From positions 1 through 64,000 of the forward strand of contig JAAVTG010000323.1 in the NCBI GenBank assembly GCA_011947345.1: a stretch of 64,000 nucleotides of DNA, read 5' to 3'. This stretch comes from Phytophthora quininea. Its lineage: Eukaryota; Oomycota; Peronosporomycetes; Peronosporales; Peronosporaceae. Each line of letters begins with the position of its first letter. Position 1 is the first letter of the stretch. This document shows positions 21,250 to 33,902 of this stretch, one piece after another. The notes under the pieces were generated by a model. It was not told where the DNA came from and ran no database searches. It saw nothing but the letters and a program-made list of their open reading frames with translations. Made by a program: the position numbers and the translations under genes.

Positions 21250-23455
21250 TTGGAATTTCGCGATAGCTTTCAGGGGTTTCTTGGCCCCGTGGTGCTCGCC
21301 GCTGAAGAAGCGCGTCACGTACTTGCACCCGCACAACAAAGAGAAGGTTATGGGGAGTTCAATCACCGCCTGGAGGTGCAGTTGCCGTCTTGCTACAACA
21401 ATCTCGAGCCCAACGAACAATTTGAAGTTGACGACTTTGACGAATTCGCAATATTCGCGAATGTTGGGCAATCTTGTCGGCCGTGGGCCATTTGGACCAA
21501 AATGCTTGGCGATTCTTGCTGACGGAATGTTCCAACGTGAAGTTGCCAAAGAAGGCTTCGAGCAGGAGATTCCTGCGGAGTTCCTGCTTTTCATGGACTT
21601 GGAAAGCAAACAAAATTACGAGGGAGGAAATGAGTTGGTGGGGTTTTGCGGCACCAAGCAACAACAGGAACCCTCCAAGAAATACTTAAAGACGGTGAAG
21701 CAAACCTCAAGTTTAATGTTACATTTGAAAGCTGGCGAGTCCGGCACGGAAGTTGAAATTCCTATGCGAGTCCGCTTCTACGATTGATTCTACTGGATGT
21801 TTGGCGAGCTGAGAGGGTGATCAGGCAGCAATGGGAGACGTAGAACGGCAGCGAGAAGAGAATTATCTTAAAGCCAGGAGAGTTGCGGTGCACATTCGTG
21901 CTGCAGCCAATGATAGCTGATTCTCAAAACATGATTGGACCGGAAATGGTGCGGGCTTTCGGTGCTTCAGTTATGAAGGACGTTCAATTCTCGGACGTAT
22001 CGATGTGGATGAAATTGGATCGCCTATTTGAGCACGATGCACGTGAGTCCGAGAAAGTCTTAGACAAGCTCATGTCACGCGTCTTCAACAGTAACCAAGA
22101 GGTAAACTCGGCTGGTCAGCCTTTGCGGTTCGATTCCATCCGTTTAGAATGTAATTCCCTCGCCACTTTCCAGCGATGTGCTCTGCAATGGCAGTCAACC
22201 AGACGACGAAGAAAATGACGCTGAGCCTATGGCTGGACCCCGAAAACACTACGCAGACTAACGAATGCTGGAAGTGGCTCGCGTACGGGCTGTTCTAGCA
22301 GAGAGCGCGAGATTGTTCGTGTCTTGAATCGCTCACACTCACATCAGTTACCAGCATGACCTCAGCAGACATGGAGGCGTTTGCAGCTGTGCTGGCGTCC
22401 GATCGCCGGGAAGAAATGTTGTTTGGAACTCCACATGGACGAGCGAAACGCCACACTAAAGACGGCGCTCCGATTCGATGGCACTTTGACAGCCGAGGGC
22501 AGCCTAAGAACGGCTCGCGCGTCTTAGTTCTTGATAGACATTGCACCACCTCCGAACATTTAGTGACGATGGCAAAAGCAAGTAGGTCGATGTGCTGGTT
22601 CCGGGATACGCCCGATGCCAAGTGCAACGCAGTGACTTGCTCTTCGGCGAGACAAGCGAGGGAAGAGATAATCCAAATCGTTTGACATCTTTAAAGCTTT
22701 CCTTTAACAAGGAGGCGATTAATGATGGCAGTGTTCGCTTTTTCCAGGTCGTTGGCCCGTCACTGAAGTTTCTGGAGGTCGACGATGCCGAAGTGGAGGC
22801 CGATGAGAACGAATATCTTCGATGGTGCATCAATCTCCGAAGGATCGCGATACACAGAGGACCGACGGAGACACAGCTCGACTTCAGTGAGTACCGTGCC
22901 AACAGCCAGCTGATTCCCATGCTGAAGGAACACTGGGGGTATGGTGTTATCGACGATAACTTATTGTAGGAGCTGCGAGATCCAACCAGCTCGCTCACAA
23001 AGTGCCTTCGCCGCTTGCGCGTGAACATGACGTTCGAGTGGTACGACTGGCACGGATATTCGGAACAGGACGGCTGCATCCGCGTCGAGGCGGACCTGAA
23101 GTTTCTCTGGAAGACTTTGGTGGTTAACCAGGGCTTGGAGTATCTCGACGTGGTAGTTCCGCGTAAGTATTTCAAGCAGGCCGACGACTTCAAGAAGCAT
23201 CATCTCGAATCGATTAGCTGTTCGCTTCCACTTCCGATGGAGACCAAGATCGCGTTTCTAAGTATTTTTCCATTGCAGCAAGAGATCGACACTAAGAAAA
23301 GGAAGCAGGAAGCGTCACGCCCTCGACCATCAGTGCCACCTCGACCAACAATTGCTGTCGCGGATCTTCGCGTTTGCCGCACCTCGAGTTCTCCGACAAG
23401 TGTACTTCCCAGAGGGAAAGACGTGGGATCAGGAAGTCGGGACCGATGACTTTTG
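21250..23455 (+). pseudogene. PWC/LDQH family copy 3 (frames broken)
   Basis: The family blocks appear in order across frames: GFLAPWCSPLKKR near 21281, HLDQNAWRFLL near 21490, IPAEFLLFMDLE near 21570, FVLQP near 21895, the ECWKWLAYGLF block near 22270, DMEAFAAVLAS near 22370, APIRWHF near 22465, VPGYARCQVQRSDLLF near 22600. The LRR-like part (LTSLKLSF, TQLDFSEYRAN, LEYLDVVVP) follows, and the tail LDQQLLSRIFAFAAPRVLRQVY is near 23330-23400. The family start codon is lost. There is one in-frame TAG at 22967 and several frame changes. This is the most decayed of the longer copies. Function unknown. Confidence 0.55.
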
Positions 23456-23694
23456 GTATTTAGATCGTCTTGGAAGTGGTCATTTAGTCCGCCGCAGCCG
23501 AATTCCACCCACGCTTTGACCACGTGTTGATGGTGCGCTTTGTGTAGAGCATGGGGCGTCGCATATGCAAGGCCGACAGAAAATGACCTCGCGAGGTGAA
23601 CATGGGCAAGCCATTCCTTAGTATTATGTAATGCGCCGCACAGTCTGCAAGACAGCGGCGCCACTCAAGAGTGACTCAACCGTGAACCACAAGG

Positions 23695-26600
23695 ATGGCC
23701 GAGGCTACCGAGTACCATGCGCTGCCGGACCGGAGCGCTAGCATGCCTGTCACTGCAAGCGGACACGGTCGCGAACGGGTCAGTCGACGAGTCTCGCGAA
23801 TCTCCACGCGGTCGGAGAATACTGGACAGCCCATACTGCCGTACAGCAGCTCCATCGACGGGGCCATCATGTCTTCGGGGGACATTGAGGATGCACCCCC
23901 GTCCTGCCGCGTGGAGAGACCAAACCGGTGCCCAAGACCTTCCTCGGAGCTGGGTACGGCCAGAACTCCTACTTCGCCTGGAGACTGCGTGTGAGCTCGC
24001 AACTCGTAGCCATCGTAGCAATCGTCGGTATCGTGGCGTTCTGGGCCACCGACGATATCGCCTACGGCGGCGTCAACGTGAACGACATCGTGTACGCGCT
24101 CTCTTTTCTCGCACCAGAACGGACGATTGTATCGCCGACACGGCATATTGCGGGGCTTGCGATACCATTGTGGTCTACTCGATGCTGGTGTATCATATCT
24201 CTCCATTGGTGGCAGTAATAGGCCTTCCGGCTTCAGGTCTTCGCGTTTTCGAGCCATTCCGACGCCGCCAACCTGGCCAGGAGCGCCAGAAACTGGAGCG
24301 TCGCGTGTTTTCCAGTTCTGCGAACTGCTGTGCGTGGTTGTGCTGGCGTTCAGCATGCTTGTGATCCTCTACTTTGTGTTCGCGGTTTTCCAAGGCAACA
24401 ACTTTTACTGCAGTAATACAGCGCCGATCGTGTACGTGGTGATCGCGGTGCTGACCTTCCTGTTCAACTTCATGGTGCTCACGTTCTTCGCTCGATTCCG
24501 CGAGCACCTCAAGATGCAGCTGGGCGTGTTTGACGAGGCAGACCAGACAGGAGGCATTCGTTCTCGCTTCCAGAGGAAACGGAAGTACCAGTCGGAGCGA
24601 TCGAGCATCATCAATGACCTGCGCAAGCAACTGTTCAAAGCGACATCGCTGGGAAACATACCACAAATGAAGACTCTGCTCGAGGAGGCAAAACAGAATT
24701 TGGGGAAAGATTTCGTGAAAGAAGTGTATCCTGACGCCAAATTAAAGTTCAAACTGTTTGGGAGCTCCAAGAAAAACCCGCTGCACGAGGCTGCCTACTC
24801 AGGCAATGTCGAAGCCCTGCAGTTGCTGTTCGAAGCGGGTTTCAACCTGAACAGCTACGACAAAGTGGCACGGGTCCGGTTTACGACGGGCGACCTGTTT
24901 TGGTCGTTTGCAAAGTGGTTTATCCCTAGACCTGCGTCGACGGAAGATGAAATGGCAGTCTCCATCTTTCGCACGACGTTGATTACCCGTTGCACGGAGC
25001 GGTGGGCACTGGCCAAATTAAAGCCGCTCAGTGGCTTATAGAACATGGCGCTAACGTGAATTGCAGGACTATATCGTCTTGCTGGTCGGAGCGAACGCCT
25101 CTAATTTTCTGGGCTGAAGGCCCCGACGTGATCAGACTATTGCTCGAAGCAGGAGCGAACCAGCTTGAAGTAGCTGATCCAGGACACATGAACACGCTGA
25201 CTGTACTGCAAATGGCCTATCTCCGAGACAACTTCCCCGCGGCTCGTGAACTGGAAGAATGGGGAGCCGATGTAGCGCTAACACCTTTGCATGAAGCTGC
25301 CGCTAGCAACAACACGAAAAAGATAAGAAAACTGCTGAAGAGTGGCGCGGACCCTAATTGCCTGGGTGAGTATGGTTACTCGGGAATGCATCGCCGTACT
25401 CCATTGCACTGGGCAGCGATTTCTGGAGCGGTAGAAGCAGCTAAGATCCTACTGGAGTTCGGCGCTGATCCAAACTTTCAAGACGTTTTCGGGCGTTCGC
25501 CGCTACATTGGGCTGCTCGCGTGAAGAAGGTGGAGGTTGTTCAACTGTTGTTAGACAGAGGAGGCGACGTAAACTTGCGCGATTTTCATGGCCACACTGC
25601 ATTGATGTGTTCGGCGTCGTCAAGAAAGGCGCCCATTGAGATGATCGAGTGCCTTGTGCAGTATGGCGCTGATATCGACGACCATCTACCAAACGGCGAC
25701 ACTGCGCTGCATATTGCTATGAAGAAGGAGCAGAAAGACACGGCATTAGCACTAGTCGAAGCCGGCGCAGACGTGATGGAGACGAATCGCGACGGTTTCC
25801 GTCCTGTCGACTGCACTACGTCGACCCAGCTGCAGTTTGAGATCAAACAGGCCGCAGGTGAACGTGATGTTATGATCAGCTACACGCACTCACACAGCGA
25901 GTTTGCCATCAAGATGCGTGACAAGCTGGAAGACGCAAACATCACCTGCTGGCTCGATCTCATGGACCCGAGCGGAATTGGCGGAGGCTCCGTGTGGCGT
26001 GAAGAGATTGCTCGCGGGATCAAGAACGCTGATGTTATCGTTTGTCTTTATAGTGAAGACTACCCTGCCTCGGAATGGTGTTTGAAAGAACTCGCGCTGG
26101 CGAAGCAGCTCAGCAAGCCAATTATCGCTGTCTCCACCGAGAATACGCCGGTCACAGATGAAATGCAGGTGTATATCTTCACGCGGCAGATGGTGCCTTT
26201 CGAACCGGCGATCAAGAGTGTCAACAACACCAACAAACGCAAAATCACGTACGAATACGACGAAGAGCGCTTTGACGTTCAGTTCCGTCTACTGCTTGAC
26301 GGAGTACGTGATGAAATAGAGAAAAACCGCACAGGTAACATTGTGGTGGGCAGTCAGCGGCGCTTGCTGAATGGCACGAGCGGGGCAGGTTTTGCTGAGA
26401 CTCGTTCGGACTGGAACCCCTCCAATTTCGACGACATCGACTTCGCCTTTGTATCCCATGGAGACCACCACTTTGCGTTCGTCAAGCGTCTGCACGACCG
26501 TCTCCAAGATAGCAACATTCGGTGCTTCCTTGACGGCACTCAGATATACGCAGACATGTCGGAGCGAATTCATGCTGCTAAGGAGGCGATCCTCAAGTGC

Positions 26601-26954
26601 TCCGTTTTCATTGTGATCCTATCGCGAAAGACCGTCACCAACGAACTTGTTCGGGACCAGTTGGCGTTTGCAGAAGACAAAGGACGAACTATCCTGCCCA
26701 TCATGCTCAACGACATGGAGATCCCGCTAGACAAGCACTACACGCTGTCTCGCTTGGAACTGCTGCATTTCACTCCGGAATTGGGCTTCAACTCGAGTTA
26801 CCAGCAACTACTGACACGCATCCAAGGATCCATGGCTAGAGGTGGCTTATTATCCAAGCAGCCAAGAACAGCGAAACGACCAACGTTCAAGGCAGTGGCT
26901 CAGATGGCAACCAGGTCCTTTGCTGATCCTCTCACAACAGAAGCTATCGTCTAG
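23695..26954 (+). CDS. Multi-pass membrane protein with ankyrin repeats and two TIR domains
   Basis: About 1085 residues. Order of parts: a charged N-terminal tail of about 80 residues; about four hydrophobic segments (one near VAIVAIVGIVAFW, one near VVYSMLVYHISPLVAVIGL, then LCVVVLAFSMLVILYFVFAV and PIVYVVIAVLTFLFNFMVLTF); a linker; about seven ankyrin repeats (PLHEAAYSGNVEALQLL through DTALHIAMKKEQKDTAL); TIR domain 1 (about 25859-26220) and TIR domain 2 (about 26430-26800). TIR1 has MISYTHSHSEFA and SEWCLKEL, with the glutamate (codon 26088-26090) that acts in NAD-cleaving TIRs. TIR2 has FVSHGDHHFAFV, but the matching residue reads Gln (codon 26658-26660). The frame changes near 23930, 24125, 24305 and 24985, each a one-base loss. 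The last 654 codons are fully open. Probable NAD-based signalling at a membrane; that function is inferred. Confidence 0.8.
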
Positions 26955-27035
26955 CTAAAAATAATATAATTCGATAAGTTAGGGATACACCCAGTTTTAG
27001 GATTGTTGTCTTCATTATCAGAAACGCTCTTCGCG

Positions 27036-27729
27036 ATGGTTAAGCGTCGCCGAATTCTGCCTCGAGCCGCGCCTCCGCTGCCGTCTCTCGACTCCACGAG
27101 CCCTGGCCTGCATGCGAGTGGTGTGTCAGAATGGCCCCGAAGTGCTGCGTCTGCCGCATGTTGTCAAGTCCCTCAACGGATTTCTTGACTGGTCCCCAGA
27201 ATTGCCGCTCTCACAAGCTTGCAACGCCAATTTCGTGCATTTAGTTCGCCGTAAACTCGCTAAATTCTCCTTGGAGGGTGCAGATAGCAAACTATTCGAT
27301 CCAAGTTTCCGACAATGGCAGTTTGAAAGGGCAGCGATCAATGCAGTGGCTGCTGGTAGCTTGGAGCTCGTCGAGATGCTCTGCAATCACTTTACTAGGT
27401 GTTTTCTACCAAGAAAAGTGTTTCCAGGGGCAGCGACTCGTGGCCATGCTCAAATTCTCAGGTGGTTTGTTGACAACCGTGACGATGTCCAGTGGGATGA
27501 AAGAACTGTCGGGATGGCGCTGATGGGGAATGACTTGGAACTGGCCAAGTGGCTTAGTGAGAGGACGACCAACACTACGCCATTGCGGGATCTAGAGGTC
27601 TAGGGTGGGCGATCTGTGCGGCAAGACTAGGAAACTTGGAGATGCTCGAGTGGGTCTGCGGACAGTCGGTTGAAATTAACCCTTTACGTATTCTGAGCTA
27701 CGCAGTGGACAATGGCCAGCTGGAGGTAG
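27036..27729 (+). pseudogene. Ankyrin-repeat gene, 5' part (split by a TE nest)
   Basis: Starts MVKRRRILPRAAPP at 27036 and continues with oomycete-type ankyrin repeats (AAINAVAAGSLELVEML, GAATRGHAQILRWF, GNDLELAKWLSE, AARLGNLEMLEWV, DNGQLEV). Frame changes near 27110 and 27600. At 27729 the gene is cut by the LTR of the outer Ty3/gypsy element, and the next residues (VVKWVLEELG) are at 45522. The 5-bp target duplication GGTAG lies at 27725-27729 and 45517-45521. It is probably a cytosolic protein-binding scaffold; the partner is unknown. Confidence 0.75.
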
Positions 27730-28035
27730 TGTAGTGTAGATTACCAGCCATGCCCAGCCAGCCGCAGTGGTGGCGACTGGATGGTCTCGTGCACATCAAT
27801 TCGTAACGCGAGCCAGGATGACACGGTATCGCAATACGTGATGACCTCCGAGTAGATAACGACATTTGTGTTGACACGACTGTCAACCACCCAACTCCGT
27901 GCTCGGGGCACGGAATCCCCAAACGATAGACAAGCTCATTGTAGCTCACTTGTCGATTAGCATCTAATAGACTACCGGCCAATTTAGGGAGCTTCGCCGA
28001 CTCCCCATCGTGTCTTCATACCTGCAGACACTACA
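27730..28035 (+). repeat. Outer element 5' LTR
   Basis: 306 bp, TG...CA ends, preceded by the target duplication GGTAG. No TGG-type tRNA primer site follows it; the DNA just inside has an AGCAGT-AA-ACTGCT hairpin at about 28047-28060, so another priming mode is possible. Confidence 0.9.
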
Positions 28036-28065
28036 AAGATATCTTTAGCAGTAAACTGCTGGATC

Positions 28066-28585
28066 GTGAAGATGGCCAACACGCGATCACAACGCGTGGC
28101 CCAACAACCAAGTGATGACACCGGCGCCAGTGCAAATGCATCCAGAGGCAACCAAGGCATCTCATCAAGCACTTCAGTGAGAAGGCGCCAAACTTGTGCT
28201 GCCGGAATCGTCCAGAACACGACGCCACTCTTCACGCCGCTGTTGCCGCCACGTATCACCAGCACTTCACATGCTGCGCTGGTGCAATGGCGCAAGGACC
28301 GCCGTGAGTACGAGGAGACGGCTCGGAACCGCGCGAAGGACGGCGCGACGGACGTCATCACGCCAATCAAGGCAACGTCTGATCAAGGACTTCTGAAACT
28401 TTGGTGCCGGCTCCGTTGGCGCATGTCGATCGACGACGTCACCGATGTCCACATTTTGGCAGAAGTCGACAAGATCATCGAGTCAGTGAAGAACAACAGC
28501 GTTCCCGACATTGACTACGAGATGCGTGCCAGGCTACGCATGGATCTCAAGGAGATCGATGTCAACGAACGAGTCATACAGTACT
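28066..28585 (+). CDS. Outer element gag, first part
   Basis: Starts at 28066 (an ATG; next in-frame ATG at 28072). It is a charged protein with an RRRQTCAAG stretch and a mostly helical C-terminal part (IIESVKNNSVPDIDYEMRAR). It is interrupted at 28585 by the inner element and resumes at 35181. Gag assignment is by position and composition; there is no diagnostic motif in this part. Confidence 0.6.
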
Positions 28586-28979
28586 TGTCGGGACGCGCGG
28601 CGGCGGTGGCGAGGTAAGCGTTGGTGTGGATACTGTGGAGGGACGACGTAAATTGGAAACTGAACTATGTTTGTGATGTTCTCTTTGCTAGCTACGACAT
28701 GCATGCCATGGAGGCGCTTCTTGGGCTTCTCCATGGTGGGTAAGTTTCTTTTTCTTTGCCTATACTAAACCTAAATATAAAACGTTTCCTTTTCCTTTGT
28801 TTTCCTAAGAGTTGCCGATGAGTGCTCGGCATTCAAGTGGCGAGTGCCTGCCGTGCGCTCCTGGCCTCACAAGGCAGGCTGGCGCACGGCGGCCGTGGCA
28901 CTTGGCCGCTGGCGTGCAGGTCAGCACGCCAGGAAGAAGTTGGCCCGGGCGTGCTGACCTGCACGCACCCGGCCTGACA
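28586..28979 (-). repeat. Inner element 3' LTR (minus orientation)
   Basis: 394 bp. On the coding strand it follows the purine tract. The end of the chromodomain-pol frame runs into it and stops at 28833. Confidence 0.9.
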
Positions 28980-31900
28980 TCTCCCCTGCTTGTGTTCGCG
29001 TTGGCGACGCCGATATTCCTCAAGGAGTTGTTGCCAATGCGAAACATGCTTGATGTCTTTCTCGTTTTCCCAGGTCGCTTCGTGTTCAGGGATGCCATGC
29101 CACTGAACTAACCATTGACGCTTGCGGCGTCTCGAGCGGTTCTTCAACAACTTCTCTACCAGGAATAGTTGTTCTTCAGTTTCATCATTGAGAATGAGAG
29201 GAACCGCTTTCGGTATCGGACGATTTGGAAAGTCCGACACATTGGTTTTGTAGTGCGACAAGAGTTCGACGTTGAACGTTGGGTTGAGTCTCTTCATGGA
29301 GTTTGGAAGAATCAACTTGGCGACATTGGCGTTGATCATGCGTTCGATCACGAAAGGTCCAACCTTCTTAGCCGCTAGTTTTGCTTTCTTTAGCTCTGTA
29401 TCCTTGTTGACTGTCTTTAGCGGTAGGTTCTTCGTATCGAGCAGCACTAAGTCTCCTTCTTTGAAGTCGACTTGACGACATTTGCGATCGTAGTACTCTT
29501 TCTGTTTTGTTTGCGCGTATTCCAAGTTCTTGCGAGCTTCTTCCACGATTTCTTGTCGTTCCTTTGCAAAATTTCTTGCGAATTCTGCAATCGTTACGTC
29601 TTGCTCTGACTGAAGTAGCTCTCTCATCTCTTCAGCAACTATGTTCGACACTTTACGTCCTGTGTCTACTTCGAACGGAGTAAGCTTTGTTGATGCGTTG
29701 ACGAGTGTTGAGTGGGCATACTCCACTGTTCCGAGATGCTTTACCCAATCGTCGCCATGGTACGATACCATGCATCTCAGTGCGTCTTCTAACACTAGAT
29801 TCTGACGTTCCGTTTGACCATCAGCTTGAGCTCTGTGAGCTGTGGTCATGCTAAGCTTGACGCCCATCAGCTGCATCAATGACTTCCAGAAGTCCGAAAT
29901 GAACTTCGAGTCACGATCACTGATGATTACCTTTAGCAGTCCATGGTGTCTGACAACAGCATCAAAGAAAACTTTTGCTGTGTCTTGGGCATCAGCTGTG
30001 GTGTAGGTTGGTGCATATTTTGCGCGCTTCGATAGTTTGTCGACAGCCACAAAGATAGCATCGAATCCTTCCGACGCAGGTAATCCTGTGATGAAGTCCA
30101 TTGAAATGACTTCCCAACATTCCTTAGGAATGGGTATTGGCATAAGAAGTCCTTGCTTCTTTTGACTGTTAGACTTCCATCTTGCACAGGTCTCACAGGT
30201 ACGAACGTATTCACGAACGTCACGATCCATAGTCGGCCACCAATACCATTGCGATAGCTTGAGGTAGGTGCGACGACTACCTGGATGCGCTGAAGTGTTA
30301 CCATCATGAAATTCCGTGATGATGTTGGTACGTAACTGTTTGCGTTTAGGCACACACAAACGGTAGACTTTGTCTTTCTTTCTCTTGAAGAAGAGAAGAC
30401 TGTTGTGTTTCACGAACTTTTCCGGATTAGCACCGTTAGTCCACTGCTCTTTGAAAGCAACGTCCGACTCATATCCACGACTAAACTCTCTTTTCTGCAT
30501 GTCGGACAGATGGGGACTCACAAAGTGGAAATCGACGCTGTTGACTTGTTCTTGTGGGACGCCAATCGGGCGACTCTCCCCCGTAAGTCGACATCGTCGA
30601 GAATGAGGTGCGAATCATCAACCGAAAGGTGACGAAACACCGATGATTGAACCATGTTCTCATGTAATGGTGACGCACGTTGTGCACACGAGTCATCACG
30701 TTCATGAACTGTGTAAGTGACTTCAGGTAACGGAGCTGGTTCCTCTTCGAGCTCGTCCGGATCTTCCACCGAAGGTCGTGATAACGCATCAGCGACCACG
30801 TTAGCTTTGCCACGTACATGATGCAACGTGAACGTGAAGTTGGAAAAGTAAGTTAAGAAGCGAGCCATCTTCGGTGACACTCGAGGATGATGCAACATCC
30901 ACGAACATGCAGAACTGTCTGTATAGACATCAAACGGACGTTCATGTAGATAGTGTCTCCATTTCTCTGTTGCTGTTTTGATGGCGAGCAACTCCTTCTC
31001 CTGCGTAGGCCACGCACGTTCATGTTCATCAAACTTCTTGGAAAAGAAGGCGATCGGATGGTCGGCACCATCGTAGTTCTGTGACAGAACTCCACCCATG
31101 CAATACCCAGATGCATCGGTTGTTACGACAAACGGTCGTGAGAAGTCGGGCAACTTCAACGTTGGGGCTTGTTGAAGTGCAAGCTTTAGCGCTAGAAAAG
31201 CATTTTCGTGCTCTTCATTCCATGTCCATGGTGTATCGGCTTTAGTTAGTGCTCGTAGAGGACGTGCAATTTCTGCAAAATCGCAGATAAACTTGCGATA
31301 GTACCCGGCCAGCCCCAAGAAACTCAACAGAGCTTTACGGGATGTTGGTGCTGGATACTTCGCGATTGCTTCGGTCTTGCGAGGGTCTACTTTCAGTCCT
31401 TCTTGCGATACCATGTGACCAAGGAAGGCTACTTCCGACTGTCCAAATGAACACTTTGACAAATGCGCGTACAGTCGTTCACGACGGAGAACGGAACAGA
31501 CTGTGCGTAAATGCTCAACATGCTCTTCCATGCTCTTGGAAAGATGCATATGTCATCAAGATAGACGACAACAAAATCATACTTCTCAAAGAGCGTACGC
31601 ATAAGTCTTAACCAAGTTCCTGGCATTCCAGCCATACCCATAGGCGCAACGCACCATTGATAGGTTTCCTTGTGCGTACGAAACGCAGTGTATGGTCGAC
31701 TAGATTTAATCACCAACATTTGATGATACCCTTGCGCAAGATCTATCAACGTATAGATGACACATCCTACCATACGATCAAAAAGTTCTTCGATCATAGG
31801 TAATGGAATTTTTGCGATCAGGGTCAAGTTGTTGACGTATCGATAGTCAATCACCCAACGTAACGGAATTTTCGTGTTACCGCTACGGAGCCATTCAGCT

Positions 31901-33846
31901 CTACGTGGAAACATGCCCGTTACCGGATCCTTCTTTGGAATAGCGAAGATGTTCGAGACCCATGGAGAGTTAGACAACTCAATCCATCCTTTGCGTAAGT
32001 TTTCCTGTACGAACTCTTCGAGGGCATCTTGCTCCATTTTTGACAAGCGAAACGGTGCTCTTGAGCTTGGCTTAGCTCCTTCTTTCATGGTCAACTCGAA
32101 GTTTACTTCTCGAGATGGAGGCAATGTATCCGGTAACTTATCCGGGAACACATCTGCAAATTCTTCCGTAACCACCTTACGGATGGGTTCAGGAATTGAA
32201 TCTATGTCAGCTACCAGCTTGACCTTGACACGAAAGACTTGTTCATAGTCTCCGTCCTTAATGTTCTGATTGAACTGAGGGCCATCCACATCCGTGAAGT
32301 GAAACTGCTCGGGTACTTCTAGCTCTTCCGTTTGCCAGTTCACTTGCGGATTGTACTTCTGGAACCATGGTTTACCAAAGATCACATCGTGTGAGTCTGG
32401 TAGTTTCCATTCCACAAACTCCATTGAAGGAAAGAAGTATCCATCCATAGACACTGGAGCTTGAACATGTTTGACATCCTGCTTAGGAGTCATCGTTCCA
32501 TCAAAGCGTGTTGCTTGCAGTTTCCGCAAAGCCAATATGGTAGTTGCTATACCGGGCTTGATCATGTTCTTACTTGCTCCCGTGTCCAATAAGATTCGGA
32601 CATCTTTGCCGTTGATTCTGCCGCTTCGAACGAAAAGACTGGAAGTCGAACTAGACTTTACTGCATTAACCCGCAGGTTTTCGGACGTACTTGTTGGTTG
32701 CGATCCTTGCAATACCAACTCTTTCTCTTCTGAGTGCGATTCGCGCACTTCAGGTGCTTCCACTGGTTGCGATTCGCGCACACCAGGTGCTTCCTCTGGT
32801 TGCAGTACTTGCATACCAGGTGCTTCCGTCATAGCAGTTGTCTCGACTTCGCTAACGGTCGACAAGATCGTTTCCTGTAGCATATCCATTTGCTCTTGGA
32901 TGTCGGCTACGTTCATGGTTACATTCTCTAGGACAACAGTTTCCGAGTTGTCATCACTGTGGTTCACCATGTTCATCCGAGCCTGCCCGCGACGACGCGT
33001 CTGGTTAAAACGGTTGTATCTCGGCGGGTTTCTTCTGGCTCTCTGCTGCGATCGAATAGGACAGTGGCTTGCCCTATGAGCAGCGCTTCCACACCTGAAA
33101 CATAGGTTCCGGCGTATGCACTCTTCTCGCGAAGGTACATGCACATTGTCGATCTCCATCGGCTCAGCTCCATCGTTGTTTTCATCGTTTGAACGCTTAC
33201 GGTCATAGGAACGGTACTTGGATCCGTCCGAACGTTTATGACGAGGATGAGACCGATCGTAGTCCAATGCTGTAGTGACAGCTTTTGCTAGCGTCTCGCA
33301 GCGTTTGTACTGAACTTCTTCGCGTATACTGGATGATAGACCACGTAGGAAGTAACTAATTTTGTCGAGTTCTTCCATCTTTTTAACCTGTGTTACTAGG
33401 TCGCGGAACTTGCTGACATACTCAGGCAAGTCTTTGCACTGTTTCTCCTTTAGGTCGTTCATCTGCTCACGCAGGCGTTCTTGCATGTCCTCGGGTACGA
33501 ACTCAGCTTCCAACCTCTTGAAGAAGTCGTCAACACTTAAGAATGTGCCCTTTTCAGCCATGTACCAGTGTGCGGCACCAAGCTTTAACGTTCCAGCGAT
33601 GATTGCCAAGATTCTCTCCTTTATGTCGGTGTTTTTGTACGAGATAGCCTTTGCCTGGAAGTATTGATCGATATTCTGCTTGTACAGTTCAAATGACTCA
33701 TCCAGAGTGCCTTTGTACGTGGGCAGCTTCATGCCTTCGAGTTTAAGCTCCGAGATTTGTTTCATCTCAGTGAACTGCTTAACAAGCTCGTTCTGCTTCT
33801 CTATCGAGGCGAGCATCGTCTGCATTAACTGTGCAGGGTCTGCCAT
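28833..33846 (-). CDS. Inner element Gag-Pol polyprotein
   Basis: The single gag-pol frame, broken by two one-base losses (about 31550 in a T run, about 30580 in a G run), starts MADPAQLMQTML at 33846. Order: gag with a CX2CX4HX4C knuckle (CFRCGSAAHRASHC), aspartic protease (LLDTGASKNMI), reverse transcriptase with YLDDICIF, RNase H (TTDASGYCMGGVL, VVADALSRP), integrase with an HHCC region (CETCARW), core acidic residues in SMDFITGLP, ISDRDSKF and GQTERQN, and a C-terminal chromodomain (RRRKRQWLVQWHGIPEHEATWE). It makes the capsid and the enzymes for retrotransposition; the chromodomain is expected to steer integration. Confidence 0.9.
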
Positions 33847-33902
33847 ACTTGATACTTGTAGAATCGATCAACTTCGAAAGGTACGTGGAGTAAAGTGATG
33901 GA

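Noticed and set aside
23456..23694. Possible ankyrin remnant on the minus strand (ALHKAHHQHVV-like)
   Set aside because: Too short and only weakly like an ankyrin unit.
28047..28060. AGCAGT-AA-ACTGCT hairpin as a self-priming site of the outer element
   Set aside because: It is suggestive, but I found no complement to the start of the LTR transcript to support it.
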